From NCBI RefSeq assembly GCF_000817815.1, contig NZ_JPRD01000005.1, positions 111,439 through 175,438 of the forward strand: a stretch of DNA of 64,000 nt, in the 5' to 3' direction. The notes beneath the pieces are model-generated. The model saw only the letters and a list, made by a program, of their open reading frames with translations. It searched no databases and was not told the DNA's origin. Positions within the stretch are counted from its first letter, which is position 1; every line of letters starts with the position of its first letter. This stretch comes from Vibrio owensii CAIM 1854 = LMG 25443 (GTDB taxonomy: Bacteria; Pseudomonadota; Gammaproteobacteria; Enterobacterales; Vibrionaceae). The position numbers and the translations under genes were made by a program. Of this stretch, positions 21,611 to 31,356 are shown one piece after another.

Positions 21611-22047
21611 ATACTCAACGTGAATATGCGAGGAGTAGAGTGACAAGTGTGTTGAACTCAATGTGTCTTACGCCAATGCTGCACCTGACATTCAACAACC
21701 TACTCACATTGCTTGGGGATAAATGATTGGTAATGAACAAAATGTAACCAAACCTTCCTTAGCAGCTGTGAACTATAGCAGCGCAGGTTGATATCAGCAA
21801 TCTGCTTTAGCGCAAACGATGGAAAATTTGGTGCTAAATTCAAATTTTGTAATTTATAACTGGCTGTTTCATAAGCACTTGAGTCTCGCAAACTGAGAAA
21901 GACGAGAAACAAATAGAGAAGTTGATAAAGACTTTTAATAATCTAAACAAAAGCTTGGCGTGTTTTGGAACTATTTATGACAACAAGTGTTTCTTTTGCA
22001 GCAAGAATAATGTGAAGTCGTACAGATTTGAGTTTACAATAGCGCCC

Positions 22048-22992
22048 ATGAGCGAAATAAGAACACAAGTCCAGTTCGTTGATATCGACGAAGATATGGC
22101 GGGTCAACGCATTGATAATTTCTTGCGTAACCAATTAAAAGACATCCCAAAAAGCATGATTTACCGAATCGTGCGCAAGGGGGAAGTGCGCGTAAACAAA
22201 AAGCGCATTAAGGCAGAGTACAAACTAAAAGCAGGCGATCTTGTCCGTATTCCTCCGGTTACGGTAGAAAAGAAAGAGGACGACGTCGCGCCGAGCACGA
22301 AGCTAAACAAAGTGGCAGAGTTGGAAGACAAGATCATTTTTGAAGATGATCATCTATTGATTCTCAACAAGCCATCTGGCACAGCAGTGCACGGCGGCAG
22401 TGGATTAAAGTTTGGTGCGATTGAAGCGCTCCGAGCATTACGACCACAAGCTCGCTTTCTTGAACTCGTTCACCGTATCGACCGTGATACATCTGGCATC
22501 TTGCTGGTTGCGAAGAAACGTTCTGCGTTACGTCATTTACAAGCACAGTTCCGTGAAAAGACAGTGAAGAAGTTCTACTACGCGCTTGTCATGGGTGAGT
22601 GGAAAAACAGCTGCAAAGTCGTTAATGCGCCACTGCTTAAAAACGAAGTGAACAGCATTGTACGAGTGAATCCAAACGGCAAACCGTCTGAGACGCGTTT
22701 TAAAGTATTGGAGAAATTCGAACAAGCAACGTTAATTCAAGCAAGTCCAATTACTGGACGTACTCACCAGATTCGTGTGCACACTCAATACACGGGGCAT
22801 CCGATTGCATGGGATGACCGTTATGGCGATCGCCGTTTTGATGCGTACACGGGTCAGGTTGGTTTGAACCGTTTGTTCCTACATGCAGCGAACATCAAGT
22901 TCCAGCACCCATCGAATGATGAGTGGATGGAAATCAACGCGCCGATGGAAGCGAAATTAGAGAAAGTTTTAGCGGGTTTGCGTAAAAAGTAG
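22048..22992 (+). CDS. rluC: 23S rRNA pseudouridine(955/2504/2580) synthase RluC
   Basis: Isomerises three uridines of 23S rRNA near the peptidyl-transferase centre. The protein has 314 residues from the ATG at 22048 (MSEIRTQVQFVDIDEDMAGQRIDNFL); the frame is open further upstream but that extension is cysteine/lysine-rich and not family-like. An S4 RNA-binding domain (about residues 18-80) precedes the catalytic domain with HRIDRDTSGILLVAK, holding the active-site aspartate. It is divergent from rne, as in E. coli. Confidence 0.94.
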   Translation: MSEIRTQVQFVDIDEDMAGQRIDNFLRNQLKDIPKSMIYRIVRKGEVRVNKKRIKAEYKLKAGDLVRIPPVTVEKKEDDVAPSTKLNKVAELEDKIIFEDDHLLILNKPSGTAVHGGSGLKFGAIEALRALRPQARFLELVHRIDRDTSGILLVAKKRSALRHLQAQFREKTVKKFYYALVMGEWKNSCKVVNAPLLKNEVNSIVRVNPNGKPSETRFKVLEKFEQATLIQASPITGRTHQIRVHTQYTGHPIAWDDRYGDRRFDAYTGQVGLNRLFLHAANIKFQHPSNDEWMEINAPMEAKLEKVLAGLRKK

Positions 22993-23035
22993 AGGCAGGC
23001 GTATCTACATCCCTCGCCATCGCAAAAAGCTATGT

Positions 23036-23066
23036 AAAAGCCGATGTTAATACATCGGCTTTTTTG
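23036..23066 (+). terminator. rluC terminator
   Basis: AAAAGCCGATGT and ACATCGGCTTTTTT form the stem and T tract, about 45 bases after the rluC stop. Confidence 0.85.
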
Positions 23067-23147
23067 ATCGTAGAAAGCTTCTTAGAGAGTGGCGGCAGCT
23101 TTGCCTGTTGAGTTATGAGAACTTTGTGCTCAGCGATACCGTTGAAA

Positions 23148-23291
23148 GAGATCCCCAACTCGCTCGTTCCTCACTCTTGAGGATGACGTGCAGTGAATTC
23201 TGAATTTAAGTGGGTTATGACTTACTTTTTGATGGATGAGCTTAAACGACGTCATTCCCGAAAGCAACGAAGGAGCGTTGTCGGGAATCTC
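23148..23291. repeat. Intergenic inverted-repeat element
   Basis: Two imperfect inverted arms of about 42 bases (23148-23189 and 23249-23291) share the outer gagat-ccc and inner acgtcat ends and enclose about 60 bases. No protein fits. The layout is that of a small palindromic interspersed repeat (REP/MITE-like); the wording of the arms is familiar from other Vibrio intergenic repeats, but copy number cannot be checked here. Confidence 0.6.
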
Positions 23292-23367
23292 TGGTTGAGA
23301 TGCAAAGTCATTAGCTTGATGACTGCTTACACCGTCCATATTAACTCTTTGGAGTCTTCTGTATTCC

Positions 23368-23949
23368 CTACAAAACCTCTAACCCTTGTTTTTGCAGCAT
23401 GTCGATCAAATCAATAAGAGGCAGGCCAACTAACGTATTCGGATCCTTGCCGACTAACTTCTTAAACAGGCAAATTCCCATCCCTTCGCTTTTAAAACTA
23501 CCAGCACAGTAAAAAGGTTCTTCTCTGTCGACATAACGTTCGATTTGTTCACGCGTCAAATCTCTAAAGTGCACTTCAAAAGTATCGAAGCCGACTTCGG
23601 TATGATTAGTTGCTGTGTTGTGGACAGCTAGTCCGGTATAAAAAGTGATGGTTTTACTGCTTTGAGCCAATAATTGTTTGATGGCGTTTTCTCGGTTTAA
23701 CGGTTTACCAACGATATTGCCGTCAATGACACACACTTGGTCACTGCCAATGACCAAACTGTCATGGGTTGTGTCACAAGAAGTGGCTTTACCAATAGCA
23801 AGCCGTTGTACCAGTTCTAAAGGGGTTTCGTTAGCTAAAGGGGTCTCATCGCAGTTGGGTGACAAACAAGTAAAAGGCACTGCTAGTTTTTCCAGCAGTT
23901 GTTTACGAAAAGGGGAGGTTGAGGCTAAAACCAGTTGGTAATTTTTCAT
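23368..23949 (-). CDS. yceF: Maf-like nucleotide pyrophosphatase YceF
   Basis: House-cleaning pyrophosphatase of the Maf family; the YceF branch hydrolyses 7-methyl-GTP to its monophosphate. The 193-residue protein begins MKNYQLVLASTSPFRKQLLEKL, the Maf S-x-x-R motif, and has CDETP and IGSDQVC for substrate and metal binding. It is divergent from yceD-rpmF-plsX, the usual gene order. Confidence 0.93.
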   Translation of the reverse strand: MKNYQLVLASTSPFRKQLLEKLAVPFTCLSPNCDETPLANETPLELVQRLAIGKATSCDTTHDSLVIGSDQVCVIDGNIVGKPLNRENAIKQLLAQSSKTITFYTGLAVHNTATNHTEVGFDTFEVHFRDLTREQIERYVDREEPFYCAGSFKSEGMGICLFKKLVGKDPNTLVGLPLIDLIDMLQKQGLEVL

Positions 23950-24098
23950 TTTGAATTACAATTCGCACAAGCATTTCCAATAGGATAATCGATCAAAATC
24001 GATTCTGGCTAATGCTCTCTATATTAAGCGTAAAAAAGTACAACTTTTTTGCCTTTTTCTTTGACTAATTTTGATTTGGAAGATAATATTCGCGCCCT

Positions 24099-24623
24099 AT
24101 GCAAAAGGTAAAAATACCGCGAACGGTTGATCCGGCGAAGTCCGCACAGAAACGATTAGATTACGATGGCATCATCCAAGCTAGTCTTTTCAAGCGCTTA
24201 GCGGAAACAACTGAAGGCGTAAAACGCGACGCAGAAGTCTCATTGTCATTTGATATTGATGAACAGCGACTTGTTGTTATCTCTGGTAAAGCTAACATCG
24301 AAGTCGATTTAGAGTGTCAGCGTTGTAATGAGGTATTCACACATCCGTGTGAAGTTGAATTCCTTTACACTCCTTACTACGGTGAGAAGACAGAAGAGGA
24401 AGCACCAGAAATTTATGATTTGGTAGATCTAAATGAGTACGGTGAATTAGACCTTATACAACTAGTTGAAGACGAGTTCATCTTAACATTACCTCAAATC
24501 GCAATGCACGATGAAGCGGATTGTAGCGTTGATTCAAATAACATGGTTTTTGGTGAGATTCCTGAAGAAATTGAGGAAGAAAAACCGAATCCATTCGACG
24601 TTTTGAAAAATCTGAAAAAGTAA
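24099..24623 (+). CDS. yceD: 23S rRNA accumulation protein YceD (DUF177)
   Basis: The 174-residue DUF177 protein has a cysteine pair CQRC in its middle (about residues 68-71) and an acidic C-terminal half. YceD is linked to normal 23S rRNA levels and is almost always encoded just before rpmF, as here (59 bases apart). Its mechanism is not known. It probably starts the operon that runs through rpmF and plsX. Confidence 0.92.
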   Translation: MQKVKIPRTVDPAKSAQKRLDYDGIIQASLFKRLAETTEGVKRDAEVSLSFDIDEQRLVVISGKANIEVDLECQRCNEVFTHPCEVEFLYTPYYGEKTEEEAPEIYDLVDLNEYGELDLIQLVEDEFILTLPQIAMHDEADCSVDSNNMVFGEIPEEIEEEKPNPFDVLKNLKK

Positions 24624-24682
24624 CTGGTGTGGTAGCCGCTTCTTCTTTAGGTTTTTAACCCAATAGTATAGGAGTAGGGTCA

Positions 24683-24853
24683 ATGGCCGTACAGAAAAAC
24701 CGTAAAACTCGTTCTAAGCGCGGTATGCGTCGTTCACACGATGCGCTAACTACAGCTGCACTATCTGTAGACGCGACTTCTGGTGAAACTCACCTACGCC
24801 ACAACGTAACTGCTGAAGGTTACTACCGTGGTCAAAAGGTTATCAACAAGTAA
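24683..24853 (+). CDS. rpmF: 50S ribosomal protein L32
   Basis: A 56-residue basic protein, [20 protein letters not shown] to QKVINK, with GGAG 10 bases upstream. The N-terminal wording is unmistakably bL32. The vibrio/enteric form lacks the zinc-binding cysteines present in some L32, as here. The stop is only 10 bases before plsX, coupling ribosome and lipid gene expression. Confidence 0.96.
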   Translation: MAVQKNRKTRSKRGMRRSHDALTTAALSVDATSGETHLRHNVTAEGYYRGQKVINK

Positions 24854-24863
24854 GGTTGAACCT

Positions 24864-25889
24864 TTGCAAAGTATTACCGTTGCACTTGATGCAATGGGCG
24901 GGGATTTCGGTCCACGCGTAACAGTGCCTGCCGCCGTGCAGGCACTGTCTCATTTCCCAGAGCTAAAAGTGATTCTTATAGGTGATCAACCTCTGATCAC
25001 GTCTCAATTATCTCAACTAGGTACCTCTACCAGTTCTCGCTTAAGCATTCTTCATAGCGAGAAAGTAATTTCTAATTCAGAAAAACCGTCCTTAGCATTA
25101 CGTAATAGCCAAAATAGCTCCATGCGTATGGCCATTGACCTGGTCTCTGATAACGAAGCAGATGCGTGTGTGAGCGGTGGTAACACCGGAGCCTTGATGG
25201 CGCTCTCACGATTCATTCTTAAACTGCTTCCTGGTATTGAGCGTCCTGCTTTAGTTTCCGCATTACCCACCATTAGTGGCAAACGTACTTGGATGTTAGA
25301 TCTTGGTGCGAATGTATCTTGCGATGCAGACAGCTTATTTCAATTTGCAGTGATGGGCAGTGCGTTAGCCGAGGAACATCTCGGTCATCCACCTCGTGTG
25401 GCGGTGCTGAATATTGGTGCTGAAGAAATTAAAGGAAACGATTTAGTCAAACGCTGCGCAGAAATGCTTTCTCAAACCGACGCAATTAATTTTGTGGGTT
25501 ATATTGAAGGTAATCAAATTTTGCATGACGTTGCCGATGTCATTGTTTGTGATGGCTTTGTCGGTAACGTATGCTTAAAAGCCAGCGAGGGAACAGCGCA
25601 ACTCTTTATCGAAAAACTAAAAACCAGCATGATGGCATCAACGATAAAGGGATGGATTGCTAGAAAACTGTTTTCTCGGCTATTTAATGAACTAAAAACA
25701 CTGAACCCCGACCAGTATAACGGCGCAAGTTTGCTAGGATTGCGCGGCATTGTCATAAAAAGCCATGGAAGTGCGGATGTATCTGCGATTGTCAATGCAC
25801 TTGGCGAGGCAGTACACGAGGTCAAACGACAAGTACCAAGCCGTATTAGCGATCGTTTGGAAGCGGTTTTACTCGAGAGGCATTATTAG
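24864..25889 (+). CDS. plsX: Phosphate acyltransferase PlsX
   Basis: Makes acyl-phosphate from acyl-ACP, the first step toward phosphatidic acid. The TTG at 24864 was chosen because AAGG lies 8 bases upstream and the product (341 residues) begins [18 protein letters not shown], the family N-terminus; the in-frame ATG at 24828 lies inside rpm[13 protein letters not shown] and [14 protein letters not shown] are conserved. fabH follows after 5 bases. Confidence 0.95.
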   Translation: MQSITVALDAMGGDFGPRVTVPAAVQALSHFPELKVILIGDQPLITSQLSQLGTSTSSRLSILHSEKVISNSEKPSLALRNSQNSSMRMAIDLVSDNEADACVSGGNTGALMALSRFILKLLPGIERPALVSALPTISGKRTWMLDLGANVSCDADSLFQFAVMGSALAEEHLGHPPRVAVLNIGAEEIKGNDLVKRCAEMLSQTDAINFVGYIEGNQILHDVADVIVCDGFVGNVCLKASEGTAQLFIEKLKTSMMASTIKGWIARKLFSRLFNELKTLNPDQYNGASLLGLRGIVIKSHGSADVSAIVNALGEAVHEVKRQVPSRISDRLEAVLLERHY

Positions 25890-25894
25890 TCTTC

Positions 25895-26845
25895 ATGTAT
25901 AGCAAAATTTTAGGTACTGGCAGCTACCTGCCATCTCAGGTGCGTACTAACGCAGACCTAGAGAAAATGGTAGATACAAGTGATGAGTGGATCGTAGCTC
26001 GTACTGGTATTAAAGAGCGTCGAATTGCAGCAGAAGATGAAACTGTTGCGGACATGGCATTCTACGCAGCTGAAAACGCTATCGATATGGCCGGCATTGA
26101 TAAAAATGATATCGACCTAATTATCGTTGCTACTACTAGCAGTAGCCATACTTTCCCTTCATCTGCGTGTCAGGTGCAAGGAAAGCTTGGCATTAAAGGT
26201 TGTCCTGCATTCGACTTAGCCGCTGCTTGTTCAGGTTTTGTATACGCATTATCTGTTGCTGACCAACACATCAAATCTGGCATGTGCAAAAACGTGCTTG
26301 TGATTGGTGCAGACGCATTGTCGAAAACATGTGACCCAACGGATCGCTCAACCATCATCTTGTTTGGTGATGCTGCGGGTGCCGTTGTTCTTGGTGCAAG
26401 CGAAGAGCCTGGCATTATTTCTACGCACATATATTCAGACGGCCAGTTTGGTGATCTATTGAGCCTTCCTGTTCCTGAACGTGGTAAAGATGCAAATAAA
26501 TGGCTGCATATGGCCGGTAACGAGGTATTCAAAGTAGCCGTTACTCAGCTATCAAGGCTGGTTAAAGACACGCTTGAAGCGAACGATATGCATAAGTCTG
26601 AACTAGACTGGTTGGTTCCGCACCAAGCGAACTACCGCATTATTTCAGCGACAGCGAAAAAGCTTTCGATGTCACTAGACCAAGTCGTGATCACACTTGA
26701 TAAACACGGCAACACATCAGCAGCAACCGTGCCAACAGCACTGGATGAGGCGGTACGTGATGGTCGTATTAAACGTGGTCAAACTCTACTTCTTGAAGCG
26801 TTTGGCGGCGGATTCACTTGGGGTTCTGCCCTGGTGAAATTCTAA
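25895..26845 (+). CDS. fabH: 3-oxoacyl-ACP synthase III
   Basis: Condenses acetyl-CoA with malonyl-ACP to begin type II fatty-acid synthesis. The 316-residue thiolase-fold enzyme shows the catalytic cysteine in AAACSGF (near residue 112), histidine in PHQAN (near 243) and asparagine in HGNTSAA (near 273). The gene follows plsX by 5 bases and leads into fabD. Confidence 0.97.
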   Translation: MYSKILGTGSYLPSQVRTNADLEKMVDTSDEWIVARTGIKERRIAAEDETVADMAFYAAENAIDMAGIDKNDIDLIIVATTSSSHTFPSSACQVQGKLGIKGCPAFDLAAACSGFVYALSVADQHIKSGMCKNVLVIGADALSKTCDPTDRSTIILFGDAAGAVVLGASEEPGIISTHIYSDGQFGDLLSLPVPERGKDANKWLHMAGNEVFKVAVTQLSRLVKDTLEANDMHKSELDWLVPHQANYRIISATAKKLSMSLDQVVITLDKHGNTSAATVPTALDEAVRDGRIKRGQTLLLEAFGGGFTWGSALVKF

Positions 26846-26920
26846 GTTTCACAAGATTCAAAATTTAAGATGCGCTACGGTGCATCTTATTTCTTTTTAC
26901 TTTGCTTAAAGGAAAACAAC

Positions 26921-27844
26921 ATGAGCAAGTTTGCTATCGTATTTCCAGGTCAAGGTTCACAAGCTGTCGGTATGCTTGCTGATCTAGGCGAACAATATGA
27001 CGTAGTAAAACAAACATTTGCAGAAGCATCTGACGCACTAGGTTACGACCTATGGGCGCTTGTTCAAAATGGACCTGCAGAAGATCTAAACCAAACTTTC
27101 CGTACTCAACCGGCTTTGCTAGCGTCATCTGTTGCTATCTGGCGTGTATGGCAAGAGCTTGGTCTTGAGCAACCAGCAAACCTAGCGGGTCACAGCCTAG
27201 GTGAGTACTCAGCGCTTGTGTGTGCTGGTGTGATTGACTTTAAAGAAGCAATCAAACTGGTTGAGCTACGTGGTCAACTGATGCAAGAAGCGGTACCTGC
27301 GGGTACTGGTGCAATGTACGCGATCATCGGTTTAGATGACGAAGCAATTGCAAAAGCTTGTGAAGAAGCAGCACAAGGTGAAGTCGTTTCTCCAGTAAAC
27401 TTCAACTCACCTGGTCAAGTTGTTATCGCAGGTAGTAAAGACGCGGTAGAACGTGCTGGTGCACTATGTAAAGAAGCAGGTGCTAAGCGTGCGCTTCCTC
27501 TTCCTGTTTCAGTACCTTCACACTGCGCACTAATGAAGCCTGCAGCAGAGAAACTAGCCGTTGCGCTAGAGTCTATCGAATTCAATACACCACAACTTCC
27601 TGTGATCAACAATGTTGATGTGGCGGCTGAAACTGATCCTGCAAAAATCAAAGACGCACTTGTTCGTCAACTTCATAGCCCAGTTCGTTGGACTGAGAGC
27701 GTGCAGTTAATGAGCGAACAAGGCGTAGAAAATCTTCTTGAGCTTGGCCCTGGCAAAGTATTGACAGGTCTGACTAAACGTATCGTGAAAACACTAAGCG
27801 CAGCAGCAGTTAACGACGTAGCGTCGCTAGAAGCCGCTAAGTAA
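26921..27844 (+). CDS. fabD: Malonyl-CoA:ACP transacylase
   Basis: Loads malonyl groups onto ACP. The ATG at 26921 (MSKFAIVFPGQGSQAVGML, 307 residues) has AAAGGA upstream and is the family start; an earlier in-frame ATG adds an unrelated hydrophobic stretch. The active-site serine is in GHSLGEYSAL (near residue 92) and the oxyanion GQGSQ motif is at the N-terminus. Confidence 0.97.
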   Translation: MSKFAIVFPGQGSQAVGMLADLGEQYDVVKQTFAEASDALGYDLWALVQNGPAEDLNQTFRTQPALLASSVAIWRVWQELGLEQPANLAGHSLGEYSALVCAGVIDFKEAIKLVELRGQLMQEAVPAGTGAMYAIIGLDDEAIAKACEEAAQGEVVSPVNFNSPGQVVIAGSKDAVERAGALCKEAGAKRALPLPVSVPSHCALMKPAAEKLAVALESIEFNTPQLPVINNVDVAAETDPAKIKDALVRQLHSPVRWTESVQLMSEQGVENLLELGPGKVLTGLTKRIVKTLSAAAVNDVASLEAAK

Positions 27845-27875
27845 TTTATTCACGATAAGAAAAGGAAAACACAAC

Positions 27876-28613
27876 ATGATGAATCTAGAAGGTAAGATCG
27901 CTCTAGTGACAGGCGCGAGCCGTGGCATTGGTCGTGCGATTGCTGAACTTCTTGTTGAGCGCGGTGCAACGGTAATCGGTACTGCAACTTCAGAAGGTGG
28001 CGCAGCGGCTATCAGCGAATACCTAGGTGAAAACGGTAAAGGTCTAGCACTTAACGTAACTGACGTTGAGTCTATCGAAGCTACTTTAAAAACCATCAAC
28101 GATGAGTTTGGTGCAATCGATATTCTAGTAAACAACGCTGGTATCACGCGCGATAACCTACTAATGCGTATGAAAGATGACGAGTGGAACGACATCATCA
28201 ACACAAACCTAACGCCAATCTACCGCATGTCTAAAGCGGTTCTACGCGGCATGATGAAAAAACGCGCTGGTCGCATCATCAACGTTGGTTCTGTTGTTGG
28301 TACAATGGGTAACGCTGGTCAAACTAACTACGCAGCAGCGAAAGCAGGCGTTATCGGTTTCACTAAATCGATGGCTCGTGAAGTAGCTTCTCGTGGCGTA
28401 ACAGTAAACACAGTCGCACCTGGTTTCATCGAAACTGACATGACTAAGGCGCTAAATGATGACCAACGTGCAGCAACGTTGTCGAACGTGCCAGCAGGTC
28501 GTCTAGGTGACCCACGTGAAATTGCATCAGCAGTTGTATTCCTAGCTTCACCTGAAGCGGCTTACATTACTGGTGAAACTTTGCATGTAAATGGTGGCAT
28601 GTACATGGTTTAA
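27876..28613 (+). CDS. fabG: 3-oxoacyl-ACP reductase
   Basis: NADPH-dependent short-chain reductase of the elongation cycle. The 245-residue protein has TGASRGIGRA for cofactor binding (about residues 12-21), NNAG, and the Ser-Tyr-Lys set including YAAAK (about 152-156). Two ATG codons stand in tandem; AAGGA 10 bases upstream favours the first, while homologues usually begin at the second (27879). Confidence 0.97.
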   Translation: MMNLEGKIALVTGASRGIGRAIAELLVERGATVIGTATSEGGAAAISEYLGENGKGLALNVTDVESIEATLKTINDEFGAIDILVNNAGITRDNLLMRMKDDEWNDIINTNLTPIYRMSKAVLRGMMKKRAGRIINVGSVVGTMGNAGQTNYAAAKAGVIGFTKSMAREVASRGVTVNTVAPGFIETDMTKALNDDQRAATLSNVPAGRLGDPREIASAVVFLASPEAAYITGETLHVNGGMYMV

Positions 28614-28764
28614 TGCACAGTTCGTGCAAAATAAGCTGTTTTACTTTGTGAAAAATAGCCTATAGTTGCTGTTAACTGTCATTAAGTTGTCATGCTCATG
28701 CGCAAGATTTGTGCATGATTTAAGTCAAAAATGTATTGAAATTCGGTTAAATTCGCTAATTTTG

Positions 28765-28776
28765 TGGTTTGACCAG
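28765..28776. promoter_or_regulatory. FadR-like half-palindrome upstream of acpP
   Basis: TGGTTTGACCAG matches the core of the FadR operator (TGGTCNGACCA) at all but one defined base, about 85 bases upstream of the acpP start. The outer bases do not match the full 17-base consensus, so this is a candidate only. Confidence 0.3.
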
Positions 28777-28858
28777 CAAGGACCCCCTTGCAACTTTCAA
28801 TAGTTCGAATAAACTACGGAATCATCGCATTAGGCGAAATCTGTAAAGGAAAAGAAAA

Positions 28859-29092
28859 ATGAGCAACATCGAAGAACGCGTAAAGAAAATCATTGTTGAA
28901 CAGCTAGGTGTAGACGAAGCAGAAGTTAAAAACGAAGCTTCATTCGTTGACGATCTAGGTGCTGATTCTCTAGACACTGTAGAGCTAGTAATGGCTCTAG
29001 AAGAGGAATTCGACACTGAGATTCCTGACGAAGAAGCTGAGAAAATCACTACTGTTCAAGCTGCAATCGACTACGTAAACAGCGCTCAGTAA
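28859..29092 (+). CDS. acpP: Acyl carrier protein
   Basis: Small acidic carrier of growing acyl chains. The 77-residue protein has the phosphopantetheine-bearing serine in [11 protein letters not shown] (near residue 37). The 245-base gap after fabG probably holds a separate promoter, as expected for such an abundant protein. A strong hairpin follows. Confidence 0.98.
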
Positions 29093-29103
29093 TTATCTCT
29101 CCC

Positions 29104-29124
29104 AGGCGGTCTCCTAGACCGCCT
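29104..29124 (+). terminator. Hairpin between acpP and fabF
   Basis: AGGCGGTCT and AGACCGCCT form a perfect 9-bp stem around CCT. The T content after it is weak, so it may attenuate or protect the acpP transcript rather than stop all read-through into fabF. Confidence 0.7.
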
Positions 29125-29185
29125 GTGTTCTTTCTAACTTCTTCTATCCTCTCATAGAAACATTCAATTCCCGGAGAATTATATC

Positions 29186-30433
29186 GTGTCCAAGCGTCGT
29201 GTAGTTGTCACAGGCATGGGTATGTTGTCACCGGTAGGCAACACAGTAGAATCATCTTGGAAAGCCCTGCTAGAAGGTCAAAGCGGTATCGTGAACATCG
29301 AACATTTCGATGCAACGAACTTCTCGACTCGTTTTGCTGGTCTTGTGAAAGATTTTGATTGCACAGAGTACATGTCTAAGAAAGATGCTCGTAAAATGGA
29401 TTTATTCATCCAGTACGGCATTGCAGCGGGTATCCAAGCACTGGATGACTCTGGCTTAGAAATTACCGAAGAAAACGCAGCTCGAGTTGGTGTAGCAATC
29501 GGCTCAGGCATCGGCGGTCTAGACCTAATCGAAACAGGCCATACAGCGCTTGTTGAAAAAGGTCCTCGCAAAGTTAGCCCATTTTTTGTTCCTTCGACCA
29601 TCGTAAACATGGTTGCAGGTAACCTATCTATCATGCGTGGTCTTCGTGGTCCAAACATCGCGATCTCTACGGCATGTACTACAGGTCTACACAACATCGG
29701 CCACGCAGCGCGTATGATTGCATACGGTGATGCTGAGGCGATGGTTGCTGGTGGTTCAGAGAAAGCATCTACACCACTAGGTATGGCTGGTTTCGGTGCA
29801 GCAAAAGCACTTTCAACTCGTAATGATGAGCCTCAAAAAGCTTCTCGTCCATGGGATAAGGGCCGTGATGGCTTTGTTCTTGGTGACGGTGCGGGCATTA
29901 TGGTTCTTGAAGAGTACGAGCACGCAAAAGCACGTGGCGCTAAGATCTACGCAGAGCTAGTTGGCTTTGGTATGTCTGGTGACGCTTACCACATGACTTC
30001 TCCAAGTGAAGATGGTTCAGGTGGCGCTCTAGCAATGGAAGCGGCAATGCGTGACGCAAACATCACTGGTACTCAAGTTGGTTACGTGAACGCTCACGGT
30101 ACATCGACACCTGCTGGTGATGTGGCTGAGATCAAGGGTGTTAAACGTGCTCTTGGTGAAGAAGGCTCTAAGCAAGTATTAGTATCTTCAACTAAATCTA
30201 TGACTGGTCACCTTCTAGGTGCTGCTGGCTCAGTTGAAGCGATCATCACAGTTCTTTCTTTGGTAGACCAAATCGTTCCACCAACGATCAACCTAGATGA
30301 TCCAGAAGAAGGTCTAGATATCGATCTTGTTCCGCATACAGCACGCAAAGTTGATATGGAATACGCAATCTGTAACTCGTTCGGCTTCGGCGGTACAAAC
30401 GGTTCGCTAGTATTCAAAAAATTCGCTGAGTAA
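29186..30433 (+). CDS. fabF: 3-oxoacyl-ACP synthase II
   Basis: Elongating condensing enzyme, important for palmitoleate to cis-vaccenate conversion. The 415-residue protein starts at GTG with GGAG about 10 bases upstream. The Cys-His-His triad is visible in [12 protein letters not shown] (near residue 164), [11 protein letters not shown] (near 304) and [12 protein letters not shown] (near 341). It ends with FGFGGTN as in the family. Confidence 0.97.
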   Translation: MSKRRVVVTGMGMLSPVGNTVESSWKALLEGQSGIVNIEHFDATNFSTRFAGLVKDFDCTEYMSKKDARKMDLFIQYGIAAGIQALDDSGLEITEENAARVGVAIGSGIGGLDLIETGHTALVEKGPRKVSPFFVPSTIVNMVAGNLSIMRGLRGPNIAISTACTTGLHNIGHAARMIAYGDAEAMVAGGSEKASTPLGMAGFGAAKALSTRNDEPQKASRPWDKGRDGFVLGDGAGIMVLEEYEHAKARGAKIYAELVGFGMSGDAYHMTSPSEDGSGGALAMEAAMRDANITGTQVGYVNAHGTSTPAGDVAEIKGVKRALGEEGSKQVLVSSTKSMTGHLLGAAGSVEAIITVLSLVDQIVPPTINLDDPEEGLDIDLVPHTARKVDMEYAICNSFGFGGTNGSLVFKKFAE

Positions 30434-30475
30434 AAATCTCTAACACTGTTTTAGAGAAGCGATACTTGTATTCTG

Positions 30476-30510
30476 ACGGCTCGATGCTTAGCATTGAGCC
30501 GTTTTGTTTT
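30476..30510 (+). terminator. fabF terminator
   Basis: ACGGCTC-ATGC and GCAT-GAGCCGT pair, followed by TTTGTTTT. It separates the fatty-acid genes from pabC. Confidence 0.85.
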
Positions 30511-30540
30511 ATATGTCGATCGGAAAGTAAAGGTATCTGA

Positions 30541-31356
30541 ATGTTCTGGGTCAATGGACTGCCACAAACACACATTTCGCTTGGAGACCGCTCGTTTCAA
30601 TATGGCGATGGCTGTTTCACCACTATTAAAACTAAGAAGGGTGAATTAGAGCATTGGCAAGCGCATGTTGAGCGAATGGAAGCGTGCCTAAAAACATTAC
30701 ACATCCCTTTTCCTGATTGGAGCCAAGTGTTCGATTGGGCAATGAAAGCGGTTTTGAATGACGAGCTTGCTGGAATCAAAATTCATATTAGTCGCGGTAC
30801 TGGAGGGCGAGGGTATAGTCCTAGCGGTATTGAAGGGGCAGTCGTGACTATTTCAAATTTTGCGTTTCCTTCTCATTACTCTTCATGGCAAGAAAATGGC
30901 GTGCCGTTAGGGGTTTGTGAAACCCGTCTTGGTATTCAACCACTTCTGGCTGGTCACAAGCACAATAACCGAATAGAGCAGGTACTCGCAAAGGCAGAAA
31001 TTGATGATTCTGAATTTGCTGATGCTGTGACGTTAAATGTGCAAAATCATGTCATTGAAACTACAATGGCAAACCTTTTTTGGGTTAAAGATAAAAAGGT
31101 ATACACACCCGATTTGAGTTTGTCTGGTGTGGCTGGCGTAATGCGCCGTAAGGTATTGGAATTTCTCCAAACCAATGGCTACCCAGTGCAGGTAGCAACA
31201 TTCGAACTCTCTGATTTGCTTAATGCAGACGAGGTGTTGATGTGTAACTCACTATTAGGTGTGGCACCGGTCAGCGGTATTTCGACACCAGATAACAAGA
31301 TTGACTTTCCAATAGGAAAATTGACTCGACGACTTCAAGGGAATCTAAATTCGTGA
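30541..31356 (+). CDS. pabC: Aminodeoxychorismate lyase
   Basis: PLP enzyme that releases pyruvate from 4-amino-4-deoxychorismate to give p-aminobenzoate for folate. The 271-residue class IV aminotransferase-fold protein has GDGCFTTI near the N-terminus, the PLP lysine in AGHKHNNRIEQVLA (near residue 140), and VIETTMANLFW. Its TGA overlaps the GTG of mltG by 4 bases (GTGA). Confidence 0.93.
   Translation: MFWVNGLPQTHISLGDRSFQYGDGCFTTIKTKKGELEHWQAHVERMEACLKTLHIPFPDWSQVFDWAMKAVLNDELAGIKIHISRGTGGRGYSPSGIEGAVVTISNFAFPSHYSSWQENGVPLGVCETRLGIQPLLAGHKHNNRIEQVLAKAEIDDSEFADAVTLNVQNHVIETTMANLFWVKDKKVYTPDLSLSGVAGVMRRKVLEFLQTNGYPVQVATFELSDLLNADEVLMCNSLLGVAPVSGISTPDNKIDFPIGKLTRRLQGNLNS

Noticed and set aside
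21922..22047. Upstream extension of RluC
   Set aside because: The sequence is cysteine- and asparagine-rich and not present in the family; the conserved N-terminus starts at 22048.
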